Shown: positions 35,440 to 44,739 of the stretch, in pieces
Numbering within the stretch: position 1 is the first letter of the stretch
Layout: every line of letters begins with the position of its first letter
Source of the DNA: Chitinophagales bacterium
GTDB lineage: Bacteria > Bacteroidota > Bacteroidia > Chitinophagales > UBA10324
Assembly (NCBI GenBank): GCA_019694975.1
Contig: JAIBAY010000003.1
Coordinates: forward strand, 62,001 to 126,000
DNA length: 64,000 nucleotides
Direction of reading: 5' to 3'
Notes under the pieces: model-generated
What the model was told of the DNA's origin: nothing
The model's input: the letters and a program-made list of their open reading frames with translations, nothing else
Database searches by the model: none
Made by a program: the position numbers and the translations under genes

Positions 35440-36435
35440 CTATTCAATGTCATTTTGAAAATTACCCACCATTCCATCTCTCACAGCTCTTAAGAAAACT
35501 TTATATGTATTTATTTTTAAAAACAATATTGAGGTTAACAACATAATGAACAGAAACAAAAACATGTTAAAAATAAATAACATTTTAGAAGAACACAAAA
35601 AGTTATGTGCAAAATATACATTATTTCTTACTGTATAATATCTTCGAAATTTGTCCTGCAATAGATATCTTGAACCCAAAATTGTGGATCTTCTATTACG
35701 ATACCAAACAGAGTCGAGATCTACAATTTTACAACGATGCAAAAGAAAAATCCTACCTCCGGAATTTGTTATCCTGTTAGTATACTCAAAATCATCAGCA
35801 TAAAGAAAATATTTAATGTCTGGAAGCCCAATCAAATTAATCAAATTTTTGTGCAGAAATAAACCTCCATATGGCGCAAAAGGGATTTCCACATCACGTG
35901 CATTTAGTAAGCTTTTCTTTTTAAATGCTTTGGAAATTTTGTACTTAAAATAAGCTGGTAATCTAATTAAGTTGAATCCTAGAAAAGCATTCTTTGAAGG
36001 AAAATTAAATTCAATCGGATCCCCGTTTGATACATTCACCAAATATTTTCTATTGATTCTTAAAGGTAGTATCGCATGCATCTCGTTTTTGCTAATTGAT
36101 TTAATAGCATACCAATAATGTAAAATATGATCTAAACAATTGTCAACAGGTTTGTTGTCATCGTCAAGCATCCAAACAAATTCTGTATTTTTATTATACA
36201 TAATATACTCTAATCCAAACTTAAATCCGTATGCAGATCCCATATTCTTTTCTAACCTTAGAATATTTATTTTATTTTTAATACTTATATTACTTATTAA
36301 TTTTTCTAAATCATAATTTGTTCCATTGTCAACAATAACTATTTGCACCAAAGGATCGAGATCTATCAAGCTTAATATGACCGTTTTCAACATTGTCCAT
36401 CTATTACCGTATGTTACAATAAGAATACTGATCAT
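35440..36435 (-). CDS. Family 2 glycosyltransferase with C-terminal membrane segment
   Basis: A 331-residue GT2: nucleotide-binding N-terminus ISILIVTYGNRWTMLK, VIVDNG (about 34-38), KNMGSAYGFKFGL, and the metal-binding VWMLDDDNKP with Asp91-Asp93. The FLYADDFEYTNRI stretch near 215-230 is the typical acceptor/catalytic acidic motif. A hydrophobic stretch near 285-310 suggests membrane attachment. The GlfT/rhamnosyl-like layout (DDDN, DDFE) points to a sugar transferred to a lipid-linked glycan, but the sugar is unknown. It is strongly AT-rich. Confidence 0.88.
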   Translation of the reverse strand: MISILIVTYGNRWTMLKTVILSLIDLDPLVQIVIVDNGTNYDLEKLISNISIKNKINILRLEKNMGSAYGFKFGLEYIMYNKNTEFVWMLDDDNKPVDNCLDHILHYWYAIKSISKNEMHAILPLRINRKYLVNVSNGDPIEFNFPSKNAFLGFNLIRLPAYFKYKISKAFKKKSLLNARDVEIPFAPYGGLFLHKNLINLIGLPDIKYFLYADDFEYTNRITNSGGRIFLLHRCKIVDLDSVWYRNRRSTILGSRYLLQDKFRRYYTVRNNVYFAHNFLCSSKMLFIFNMFLFLFIMLLTSILFLKINTYKVFLRAVRDGMVGNFQNDIE

Positions 36436-36474
36436 ACATTGAATCTGATTAATGTAATCGCATTTTTAAGTATA

Positions 36475-37773
36475 TTAAGAATTGTTTTCTTCAATATATT
36501 TTATTATTTTAAATGCCAATTGTTTTCTTGAATATTGAGTTAAGCTAAGCGTATCAAATCCTTTGGGCATTGTCATTTTAAAATTGTATAAAACTAGAAT
36601 CTCGGCTTTCAATTGCTCTGTATCTGAAAACCCACAAAACACACCCCTTCCTGTTTCTCCTACAATCTTTGCCGCATCGCCATCATCATTTCCTATGCCT
36701 AAGATCGGCCTGCCTGCTGCAAGATATTCAAAAAGTTTTCCCGGAATGTGGCCCAATACATTAGGGACATTATTCAATACCAATAACAGGACGGCCGACT
36801 TCCGCTGCAACTTTATTGCTTCTTCATGCGGCACATATCTGAGATACTCAAGATGCGGCATCAAACCAAAGCGCTCCATTTCGCTGAATACCTCAAAATC
36901 AACCTTCCCAACCAACCTTATAACCAGGTCTTCCTTAAAGGCCGGATTTTCATCACACAATTGCTGAAGCGCCTTCCAAAATGCTGTCATCGTCCTGTCG
37001 GCACTTAAGAGTCCAATATGACTGATGGAAAACTTCTTATCCACTTCAACAGCAGCCCCCTGATAATCATCTTCATCAAAACCATTCGTAATTACTTCCA
37101 CCTTCCGGTTCCCTATCTTTCCCAATTCCTCAGCCCAATGCCAACTCACGGTGGTTACTGCATCTGCCTTTGTCAGCACTTCCTTTTCCAATCGATGATG
37201 CTTTGCATCAGCCCATCTGGTTAATTTCAGCTGATCGTAAAAATCAATGTTAGTCCATGGATCCCGAAAATCAGCAAGCCATGGAATATTCAGTTTCTCC
37301 TTCAGTGCCATAGCAATCAGGTGCGTGCTGTGCGGCGTGCCGGTAGAGATAATGGCATCAACGGGATTCTTGCTAAGTTCATGCAAGAGAAATTTAACCG
37401 ATGGCTTAATCCAAAAGCACCTTGCATCCGGTATGAAGAAGTTACCACGAATCCAGATGCTCAATTCTTGTGTTAATGACTTGGGCTGCTCCTCGGTTAA
37501 AAAACCCGAATACACTTTTTCTTCCTGTTTCTGCCCGGTAAATCTTTTATACCAGCTATAGGGTTCCCATATCGGCCGGCGAATCACTTTTATGCCAGGC
37601 AGCACATCTTTTTCCAAAGACTTGTCTATAACCGGATATTCAGCATTAAGGGCGGTATAAATGACAGGATCCCACCCCAATTCCGGAAGGTATTTCGACA
37701 TCTTCAACCATCGCTGAACACCTGCGCCACCACTCGGAGGCCAGTAATATGTTATTATCAATACCTTTTTCAA
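36475..37773 (-). CDS. Family 4 glycosyltransferase (TTG start)
   Basis: A 432-residue GT4-like transferase: N-terminus KKVLIITYYWPPSGGAGVQRWLK, an acceptor half with WLADFRDPWTN and HRLEKEVLTKADAVTTVS, and a donor half with VITNGFDEDDY, HIGLLSADR and the nucleotide-sugar region FEYLAAGRPILGIGNDDGDAAKI. There is no ATG near the start: the frame opens at TTG 37797, but TACCTTTG at 37786-37793 lies inside that extension, so TTG 37773 (giving MKKVLII) is preferred. The last roughly 40 codons are as AT-rich as the neighbouring island while the rest is of normal composition. It probably acts in the same surface glycan pathway as the upstream GT2. Confidence 0.85.
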   Translation of the reverse strand: MKKVLIITYYWPPSGGAGVQRWLKMSKYLPELGWDPVIYTALNAEYPVIDKSLEKDVLPGIKVIRRPIWEPYSWYKRFTGQKQEEKVYSGFLTEEQPKSLTQELSIWIRGNFFIPDARCFWIKPSVKFLLHELSKNPVDAIISTGTPHSTHLIAMALKEKLNIPWLADFRDPWTNIDFYDQLKLTRWADAKHHRLEKEVLTKADAVTTVSWHWAEELGKIGNRKVEVITNGFDEDDYQGAAVEVDKKFSISHIGLLSADRTMTAFWKALQQLCDENPAFKEDLVIRLVGKVDFEVFSEMERFGLMPHLEYLRYVPHEEAIKLQRKSAVLLLVLNNVPNVLGHIPGKLFEYLAAGRPILGIGNDDGDAAKIVGETGRGVFCGFSDTEQLKAEILVLYNFKMTMPKGFDTLSLTQYSRKQLAFKIIKYIEENNS

Positions 37774-37785
37774 AAGAAAATTTAT

Positions 37786-37793
37786 CAAAGGTA
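37786..37793 (-). promoter_or_regulatory. -7 element for the GT4 and surface-sugar block
   Basis: Minus strand TACCTTTG, a perfect -7 consensus, 12 nt before the TTG start at 37773. No clear -33 box. It would drive the GT4 and possibly the GT2 and methyltransferases after it, since all lie on the same strand with short gaps. Confidence 0.42.
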
Positions 37794-38023
37794 ACAAACA
37801 ATCATTTCATTTTTAACCGCAGCGAGGCAATCAAAAAACTGCTGATCTCATTATCATATCTAAGCGAATTGAGCATTTTTTTCTCAGTCAACTTTATCCA
37901 TCTTAACCTGATGCAACATGCGCATTAATGCCAGTTCAAAACAAAAAACCATGGCATGCTTCAGCATTCGACCAATAATTCAATTCTTTCGACCAATCTT
38001 CTTCAGCGGAATAATATTGTTGC

Positions 38024-38031
38024 TACTTTTG
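38024..38031 (+). promoter_or_regulatory. -7 element for the M16 peptidase pair
   Basis: TACTTTTG, a perfect -7 consensus, 27 nt before the ATG at 38059. It lies inside the in-frame extension that begins at 37918, which supports the shorter start. Confidence 0.42.
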
Positions 38032-38058
38032 CAATTCATTTCAACCTCCATTTCAATT

Positions 38059-39429
38059 ATGAAGAAATTAATCTACCTATTCCTGCTGCTGATATCGTGG
38101 ACAACCATGGCCGCTGCTCAGGAACATCTCCCCTCCAATTTCTACCTGCAGCGTCTCAGCAATGGGTTACAGGTGCTGGTTATAGAAGACAACAGTGTGC
38201 CACTGGCTACTATAGAAATTGCAGTGCACAACGGTTCATATACGGAGGATTCAGCTTTTAACGGGCTCTCCCACTTGTATGAGCATATGTTTTTTAAAGC
38301 AAATAAGGACATCCCTTCGCAGGAAGCTTATCTTAAAAGGGTTCAGGAACTGGGTATTTCTTTCAATGGAACAACTTCAGAAGAACGGGTTAACTACTTT
38401 TTCACGCTGCCCGTGGGCAATCTTGATGAAGGTCTCAAATTTATGAACAGCGCGATCCGCTACCCTTTGTTTCTTGAACAGGAAATGAAAAATGAAAATC
38501 CGGTGGTTGACGGTGAATTTCAAAGAGCTGAATCTAATCCCGCCTTCCTGCTTTTTCAGGATTACAACAAAGCAATGTGGGGGAAATTATACGTACGCAA
38601 AAATCCAATCGGTATACATGATGTGATTCTGACGGCGACTCCTGAAAAGATGCGGACAATACAGTCAAAATATTACTGGCCTAATAATTCAATACTGGTG
38701 ATCGCCGGTGACGTAAAGCATGATGTGATATTTACAAAGGTAAACAATCTGTTTGGTGACTGGCAGTCTTCCGGATTCGATCCATTCGAGAAATGGCCGA
38801 TCCCTGTGTTCGAGCCGATCAAACAAAATAAGTCCTTTATCACTATTAATGAGAATTCAAGGGTGCCTTTCGTGATTCAGGGCTGGCATGGGCCTGATAC
38901 ACGCAATGATGTTAAAGCCACCTATTCTGCAGATGTATTTTCATTTATCCTCTCGCAATCATCTTCCAAATTTCAGCAGGAACTGGTTGACAGCGGATTA
39001 GCCTACCAGGTTCAGTTCGGCTATCAAACCTGCAAATACACCGGCCCGATACAATTATTTTTTGTTCCTAATCCACAGCATCTGAAAGAGTGCATGAAAA
39101 AGGTGGAAGAACAAATAAACCTGTGGGACAGCGACAATTACTTTACCGATGAACAGTTGCAAACGGCAATTAATCAGCTTATCATCAGCCAAACTTATGA
39201 GAAGGAGAAGACATCCGCATATGTTCACACGGTAACTTTCTGGTGGGGTTCTGCAAATATCGACTACTACACAACTTACACTGACAATCTGAAGAAAGTA
39301 ACACGCCAGGATATCCAGGACTATGTACGCAAGTACATCAAAAACAAACCGAAAGTTTCAGGTATTCTGATGTCAAGCGCGATGCAAAAAATGCTCGGCA
39401 TCACTTCTTACGATCAATTGTTTCAATAA
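38059..39429 (+). CDS. M16-family zinc metallopeptidase, active subunit
   Basis: A 456-residue secreted M16 peptidase. Signal peptide MKKLIYLFLLLISWTTMAAAQ opens at ATG 38059; a frame start at 37918 adds a second hydrophobic stretch and is rejected because a -7 box lies between. The inverted zinc motif His72-Leu-Tyr-Glu75-His76 is complete, and Glu153 (VVDGEFQRAE) is at the usual distance for the third ligand. M16 peptidases degrade peptides up to a few tens of residues inside a closed chamber. The next gene, 27 nt downstream, codes for the motif-less partner, as in the heterodimeric M16B pairs (PqqL/PqqF or MPP-like). Confidence 0.9.
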   Translation: MKKLIYLFLLLISWTTMAAAQEHLPSNFYLQRLSNGLQVLVIEDNSVPLATIEIAVHNGSYTEDSAFNGLSHLYEHMFFKANKDIPSQEAYLKRVQELGISFNGTTSEERVNYFFTLPVGNLDEGLKFMNSAIRYPLFLEQEMKNENPVVDGEFQRAESNPAFLLFQDYNKAMWGKLYVRKNPIGIHDVILTATPEKMRTIQSKYYWPNNSILVIAGDVKHDVIFTKVNNLFGDWQSSGFDPFEKWPIPVFEPIKQNKSFITINENSRVPFVIQGWHGPDTRNDVKATYSADVFSFILSQSSSKFQQELVDSGLAYQVQFGYQTCKYTGPIQLFFVPNPQHLKECMKKVEEQINLWDSDNYFTDEQLQTAINQLIISQTYEKEKTSAYVHTVTFWWGSANIDYYTTYTDNLKKVTRQDIQDYVRKYIKNKPKVSGILMSSAMQKMLGITSYDQLFQ

Positions 39430-39456
39430 TCCACTCCGCTACAAAATTCTGAAATC

Positions 39457-40791
39457 ATGAATAAAATTTTCTCAAAAATCAATATTGCTTTCGTTATCGG
39501 CCTGCTTATGACCACTTTTACTGCCTGGGCCAGCAGCGGAATCAAAGAAATAAATGTCGATGGCTTGCGTGTCATCATCAAGCCTACCTCCAAGGATGTC
39601 ATCAGTGCCCGCCTTTTTATTCAGGGAGGAACTGCTAATTACACGTTGGAGAAGCAAGGCATCGAATCGGCTGCATTAAATGCTGCATTAAACTGTGGGA
39701 CACTTTCAAAAAGCAAAAATGTATTCAAAACCGAAGCGGAAAAAATAGGCACCAACTTTGGCTATACCGCATCCCTCGACTACAGCCAAATGAGTATGAC
39801 ATGCATCAAACCTTTCTGGGATAAATCATGGGATCTGTTTGCCGATGCTATCCTGAATCCTTCATTTAATCAAAATGAATTTGATCTCATTAAAGATCAG
39901 ATGGTCAGCAATGCCAAGCAGCAGGAAGAAGATCCGGATGCGGCTCTCCAGCGCCTCGCAGACGGATTTGCTTTCAAAGGCAAAAACTATGAAAAAGACC
40001 CGGATGGAACATCCGAATCGCTCAGTAAGCTGACTGCCGAAAGTACTAAAGCATACTATAAAAGCACGATCGGCAAAGCACGTTGTTTCCTGGTTGTTGT
40101 GGGAAACCTGCCGGAAGCAGATATCATAGCCAAAGTGAAAGCAACACTCTCAAAACTACCGGGAGGCACCAGTGCCAAATCTGAGCCACGATTCGTCATA
40201 ACAAAAGGCGCCGAGAATATTGTAGACCGCAATATAGCCACCAATTACCTGTGTGGCATTATGTCTTCAGCTCCCTTAGCCAGCCCCGACGGAATCCCGA
40301 TGATGATGGCAATGGCTATCATGTATGACCGCTTTTTTGTGGAGTTAAGAACCAAACGCAGTCTGTCGTATGCTCCTGCCGCATTCATTAACTCCAATGC
40401 AATCACCAGCCCGTACAGCCAGATATATATCTCCACCGACTCTCCCAAGAAATCCATCCTCGTGATGGTTGATCTGCTGAATGATATCAAGCGTGACGGA
40501 TTTAAAGCCGAAGAGTTGGAGAATAAAAAAGAAGGCTTCCTTACCCGTTACCTCATGGGCCTGGAAACATCGGATGCACAGTCGCAGGCACTTGGACTGT
40601 GGACTGTTCGCGGTAACTGGAAAATGTATGACGAATTCGTGGAACGCGTTAACAGTACCACGCTCAAGGATCTCAATCGTGTGATGGATCAGAATACCAA
40701 TGCCATAATATGGACTTACCTCGGGAAGAAATCAGAGATTGTATCGGAAGATTTTAAACAGACAGAGGTATATAAAAATAAACCTTATTGA
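39457..40791 (+). CDS. M16-family protein without zinc motif, likely structural partner
   Basis: A 444-residue secreted protein (signal about 1-25, ending TAWASS) with the M16 fold: beta-rich N-half DGLRVIIKPTSKDVISARLFIQGG, and a C-half with FFVELRTKRSLSYAPAAFIN, where the R...Y pair that closes the active site in M16 subunits is kept. The place of HxxEH is IESAALNAALN, so it cannot bind zinc. Such subunits pair with an active one, here the gene 27 nt upstream. The ATG follows with no clear promoter of its own, fitting co-transcription. Confidence 0.88.
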   Translation: MNKIFSKINIAFVIGLLMTTFTAWASSGIKEINVDGLRVIIKPTSKDVISARLFIQGGTANYTLEKQGIESAALNAALNCGTLSKSKNVFKTEAEKIGTNFGYTASLDYSQMSMTCIKPFWDKSWDLFADAILNPSFNQNEFDLIKDQMVSNAKQQEEDPDAALQRLADGFAFKGKNYEKDPDGTSESLSKLTAESTKAYYKSTIGKARCFLVVVGNLPEADIIAKVKATLSKLPGGTSAKSEPRFVITKGAENIVDRNIATNYLCGIMSSAPLASPDGIPMMMAMAIMYDRFFVELRTKRSLSYAPAAFINSNAITSPYSQIYISTDSPKKSILVMVDLLNDIKRDGFKAEELENKKEGFLTRYLMGLETSDAQSQALGLWTVRGNWKMYDEFVERVNSTTLKDLNRVMDQNTNAIIWTYLGKKSEIVSEDFKQTEVYKNKPY

Positions 40792-40957
40792 TTCCCTAAA
40801 CTTACTGGCGTATTGCATCTTTCAGCTTTAGGTGCCTCATATCAGGTATCAGGCATTTAACCAAATAACCGGATATTCATTTCCTCCTTACCAGTATAAA
40901 GGAACTGAATATCCGGCTCCACAGTCAACCGTAAGCTGCACTTATCAACTTACAGGT

Positions 40958-40965
40958 TATCTTTA
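40958..40965 (+). promoter_or_regulatory. -7-like element for the ABC-F gene
   Basis: TATCTTTA, one mismatch from TAnnTTTG, ends 8 nt before the ATG at 40974. The 182-nt gap before it (40792-40957) holds no other recognisable feature. Confidence 0.3.
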
Positions 40966-40973
40966 CCGGCTCC

Positions 40974-42839
40974 ATGAATTATCTATACGCTGAAAACATC
41001 GCCAAATCATTTGGCGAGAAAGAGCTGTTCAGCGACATTACCATCAGCATCAACAAAGGACAGCGCATTGCGCTGGTCGCCAAAAACGGTTATGGCAAAA
41101 CTTCACTCCTGCATATCATTGCAGGGCTCGAGCCGCCGGATGCCGGATCAGTGTTGCTTCGTAAAAACCTCCAGGTTGGTTTCCTGGAACAGGAGGCATT
41201 ACTCGACGATAACAAATCCATCATCGAAACAATTTTTGATGCCGACAATCCTGTTGTGAAAGCTGTCAGGGAATATGAACAGTGTATACTGGAAAATGCA
41301 GATGCCAGTAAGATGCAGGCGGCCATGGAACAAATGGACCTGTTGCAGGCATGGGACTTTGAATCAAAAGCACAACAGATACTCGGCAAATTAAGTGTGG
41401 GCGAAGTCAGCCGGAAAATCGGCACGTTAAGCGGAGGACAGAAAAAACGTGTTGGCCTTGCAAGCGTGCTGCTGCATGAACCGGAATTTCTGATCCTCGA
41501 TGAGCCCACTAATCACCTCGACCTTGATATGATTGAGTGGCTGGAAGAATTTCTAAAGAAAAACTATGATACAATTCTTATCGTAACGCATGACCGTGAT
41601 TTTCTTGATAACGTATGCAATGAAGTAATCGAACTCGATGATGGCAGAATTTATAATTACAACGGCAACTACGAATATTATGTCGAGAGAAAAGCAGAAC
41701 GGAAAGCAAACGATGCGCTTACCGTTGATAAAGCAAGAAACCTCTTGCGCAAAGAGCTTGAATGGATGCGCCGCCAGCCTAAAGCACGCACCGTCAAAGC
41801 CAAATCAAGGATTGATGCCTTTTATGAAATAAAAGAGGAAGCTTCCAGGGATTTACGGGAGAAGGAAGTAAAGGCTGAAATTAAGATAACACGACTTGGC
41901 GGCAAGATCGCGGAGTTTCACCATGTACATAAAAAATTTGAACAGCTTAACATTCTATCCGACTTCAGCTACAAGTTCAGGCCCAGGGAAAGGCTTGGTA
42001 TAGCCGGAAGAAACGGCATCGGCAAAACAACATTTCTTAACCTCATTACAGGGCAGGAGAAACCGGACAGCGGAAAAATCGTTATCGGCGAAACCGTCCA
42101 GTTTGGATATTATACCCAAAAAGGGATGAAGATCAGAGATGATCAAAGAGTGATTGAAGTGGTGCGTGAAATAGCAGATTATATAACACTTGAAAAGGGT
42201 AAGACTTTGTCTGCCGCACAATTGCTGGAACGTTTTCTATTCGACCGTAACAAGCAATACGATTATGTATCGAAACTGAGTGGTGGTGAAAAGCGCCGGC
42301 TTTACCTCCTTACCGTGCTCATGAAGAATCCCAATTTCCTCATCCTTGATGAGCCAACTAACGACCTCGACATCATCACTCAAAATGTGCTTGAAGATTT
42401 CCTGGAAGAATACCCTGGTTGCCTTGTGGTAGTTTCGCATGACCGGCATTTTATGAAAAAGATCACCGATCACCTGCTCGTGTTTGAAGGCAATGGTGTA
42501 GTAATTGATTTTCCGGGAACTTATTCGGAGTATCTGTTATGGAAAGATGAGCAGAAGGAAAGTGAGAAAGAAATGAAACCTGAAAAGCCTGTAACATCTG
42601 AAACAAAAAGCCCCGGAAAAGCAAAAATCAAACTCAGCTATAAAGAACAACGTGAGTTTGAATCGTTGGAAAAGGAAATCGCTGAACTGGAAAAGCGAAA
42701 AAATGAACTGACCTCAGCGATGCAGGTGACAAACCTTTCCTTTACTGATCTTCAGAAATTATCGCTCGAAATGACGGAGGTACTGCAATCCATTGATAAA
42801 AAAAGTATGCGATGGCTTGAGCTTTCAGAAATTGGCTGA
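40974..42839 (+). CDS. ABC-F family ATPase (Uup-like)
   Basis: A 621-residue soluble twin-ATPase with no membrane part. First half: Walker A region VAKNGYGKTSLL, signature LSGGQKKRVGLA, Walker B LILDEPTNHLD. After a charged linker (about 235-315), second half: GRNGIGKTTFL, signature LSGGEKRRLYLL, Walker B LILDEPTNDLD. The C-terminal 75 residues are a charged coiled coil (FESLEKEIAELEKRKNEL) as in Uup. ABC-F proteins act on stalled or structured ribosomes or DNA intermediates; Uup is also linked to replication. The first Walker A has Tyr-Gly-Lys-Thr-Ser, slightly unusual. The next gene starts 15 nt later. Confidence 0.93.
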   Translation: MNYLYAENIAKSFGEKELFSDITISINKGQRIALVAKNGYGKTSLLHIIAGLEPPDAGSVLLRKNLQVGFLEQEALLDDNKSIIETIFDADNPVVKAVREYEQCILENADASKMQAAMEQMDLLQAWDFESKAQQILGKLSVGEVSRKIGTLSGGQKKRVGLASVLLHEPEFLILDEPTNHLDLDMIEWLEEFLKKNYDTILIVTHDRDFLDNVCNEVIELDDGRIYNYNGNYEYYVERKAERKANDALTVDKARNLLRKELEWMRRQPKARTVKAKSRIDAFYEIKEEASRDLREKEVKAEIKITRLGGKIAEFHHVHKKFEQLNILSDFSYKFRPRERLGIAGRNGIGKTTFLNLITGQEKPDSGKIVIGETVQFGYYTQKGMKIRDDQRVIEVVREIADYITLEKGKTLSAAQLLERFLFDRNKQYDYVSKLSGGEKRRLYLLTVLMKNPNFLILDEPTNDLDIITQNVLEDFLEEYPGCLVVVSHDRHFMKKITDHLLVFEGNGVVIDFPGTYSEYLLWKDEQKESEKEMKPEKPVTSETKSPGKAKIKLSYKEQREFESLEKEIAELEKRKNELTSAMQVTNLSFTDLQKLSLEMTEVLQSIDKKSMRWLELSEIG

Positions 42840-42854
42840 TTCACTGACATTACC

Positions 42855-44699
42855 ATGAAAACAGTTTATACCTTTCATGCGGAATGCCGTGAAATGAAAA
42901 AACAACAAGATCAAAGGCAAAAAACACCGGCAATGCAAAAGGCCGAAAAACCGCTATGGGACAACAGCCGGTTTCACTTTGCAATAATCACCTGTCTCGC
43001 CTTTATACTATACATTCCAACGCTCAGTTACCAGCTCACCTACTACGATGATGCAACACTGATAGACTTTATGCAAACATTCATTAAAGGTCACCATGCC
43101 TTTTATGAAATTTTTGCTCAAAACGTTTTCGGATCCGCAGAAAAAGGCACTGACAGTTATTACCGCCCGGTGCTTACCTTATCCTTTTACCTGAACATCC
43201 TGGCTGGCGGAACATCTCCCGCAGCTTTTCACCTGGTCAATATCATGCTTCATGCACTGGCCGGTTGCCTTGTGTATGCAATGATGAAGAAATTCAAGTT
43301 TGACCGGAAGCTTTCCCTGGCCGGCTCACTGATGCTGATTGCACATCCGGCCCTGGCGCAGGCCGTTGCCTGGATTCCAGGCAGGAACGATTCACTTCTT
43401 ACCATTCTGTCGCTGACTTCATTGCTTTTCCTCGCTGAATACATTGAGCAAAGGAAGTCTCGTTCATTTCTGCTGCATTTGTTTTTCTTTTCGCTTGCCT
43501 TACTTACCAAGGAAACGGCCGTACTCTTGCCTGTGCTGTTTGCCATCAGCGTTAACATCTTTCTGCGTAACACAACAAGTGAACTGCTTCCCGTCAGAGA
43601 AAAAATTCCCGGCACGAAAAAACTTTTCGTCTCCTGGTTTATATTGATTGCATCCTTCCTGTTTTTGCGCCAGGTTGTAGCAGGGTCTTCCATCGGATTG
43701 CCATTGCGTTTCACGCTCGTAAATTTTATCGGTAATCTTCCTGCTATCATTCAATACACGGGAAAAATGCTATTACCTTTTGAACTCTCTACGTTCCCGG
43801 TATTACAAAACACATCATACTTATTTGGAATCATCACGATTGCCTTGACTGGATATCTTCTATATGTATCAAAATTGATCAGGTTTAACTATCTCCTGTT
43901 GGCGGTTTCGTGGTGGCTGATTTTCTTATTACCAGCCATTTTACGTACAACGGATGAATATGAATCGGTTTTCCTCGAACATCGTCTTTATTTTCCATTT
44001 ATCGGATTTTTGCTGCTGTGGGTTGAAACTGACTTCATAAAAAAAATCAATTGGTCTTCACCCTACACAAAAATTTCTGCAGCGGCAATTCTTATTTTAT
44101 TTTCTGCGCTCACCTTTATCAATTGCAAAAATTATCAGAACGAATTGAGTTACTGGTCGCGTGCAGTTGCAACATCACCGAATGCGTCCTTTGCCTACAG
44201 AGGATTGGGCACAAGCTATTACACTTCGGGGAAAACACCGGATGCAGAGAAAGCATACCTGATGGCAATGCAGCTCAATCCGAACTTAAAAGATGTCCGT
44301 AATAACCTGGGCCGTATTTACATGAACAATGGCAACCCGCAAAAAGCGGAATTATTATTCCGGGAAGAATTAAAGATCAATCCTGCCAGCGCGGTCACCT
44401 ATTACAATCTTGCATTGTTGCAGCTGGATCAGAAAAAATTGCCGGAAGCAGAAAGCCTGATCAGGAAATCTTTATCGCTGCAACCGGATTACCTTGATGC
44501 GCAGAATGATCTTTGCGTGATACTGGCCATGCAAAAAAGATATGAAGAAGCAGCAACACTGTGCATTCAGGTATTGGTACAGCATCCGGATTATGCAAGT
44601 GCCCGGCAAAATTTAATCCTGATATTTAAAAGCTGGAACGACAGTGAAAAAGTGCAGCAGTATAAAGACATGCTGCAGCAGAAAGGAATCAGGCTATAA
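42855..44699 (+). CDS. GT-C type membrane protein with C-terminal TPR domain (TMTC-like)
   Basis: A 614-residue protein: charged N-terminus, about nine to eleven membrane spans from 40 to 420, then about 190 soluble residues with four to five TPR units (YRGLGTSYYTSGKTPDAEKAYLMAMQLNPN and repeats). After the first span comes LTYYDDATLID, an acidic pair in the first outer loop as in GT-C sugar transferases; this architecture resembles the TMTC/PMT-related O-mannosyltransferases, where the TPR part faces the extracytoplasmic side. Substrate unknown. The start is ATG 42855 or 42894. It follows the ABC-F gene closely, with no obvious functional link. Confidence 0.8.
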   Translation: MKTVYTFHAECREMKKQQDQRQKTPAMQKAEKPLWDNSRFHFAIITCLAFILYIPTLSYQLTYYDDATLIDFMQTFIKGHHAFYEIFAQNVFGSAEKGTDSYYRPVLTLSFYLNILAGGTSPAAFHLVNIMLHALAGCLVYAMMKKFKFDRKLSLAGSLMLIAHPALAQAVAWIPGRNDSLLTILSLTSLLFLAEYIEQRKSRSFLLHLFFFSLALLTKETAVLLPVLFAISVNIFLRNTTSELLPVREKIPGTKKLFVSWFILIASFLFLRQVVAGSSIGLPLRFTLVNFIGNLPAIIQYTGKMLLPFELSTFPVLQNTSYLFGIITIALTGYLLYVSKLIRFNYLLLAVSWWLIFLLPAILRTTDEYESVFLEHRLYFPFIGFLLLWVETDFIKKINWSSPYTKISAAAILILFSALTFINCKNYQNELSYWSRAVATSPNASFAYRGLGTSYYTSGKTPDAEKAYLMAMQLNPNLKDVRNNLGRIYMNNGNPQKAELLFREELKINPASAVTYYNLALLQLDQKKLPEAESLIRKSLSLQPDYLDAQNDLCVILAMQKRYEEAATLCIQVLVQHPDYASARQNLILIFKSWNDSEKVQQYKDMLQQKGIRL

Positions 44700-44739
44700 A
44701 ATATTTATTGCAGGAAAGCCTTCCATATTGGCACATTAC

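Larger units (their letters stand above)
33735..36600. other. AT-rich island with surface-polysaccharide genes
   Basis: G+C drops sharply here: hand counts give 13/60 in 34501-34560 and 12/60 in 35521-35580, against 31/60 in 46801-46860. It contains two methyltransferases and a GT2, then the 3' end of the GT4; base composition recovers between about 36541 and 36660, that is inside the GT4 gene. Such a patch in a surface sugar locus is typical of horizontal exchange. No repeats or integrase mark its ends. Confidence 0.6.

Noticed and set aside
37918-38058. N-terminal extension of the M16 peptidase
   Set aside because: It would place a second hydrophobic stretch before a normal signal peptide and includes a perfect -7 box, so translation from 38059 is more likely.
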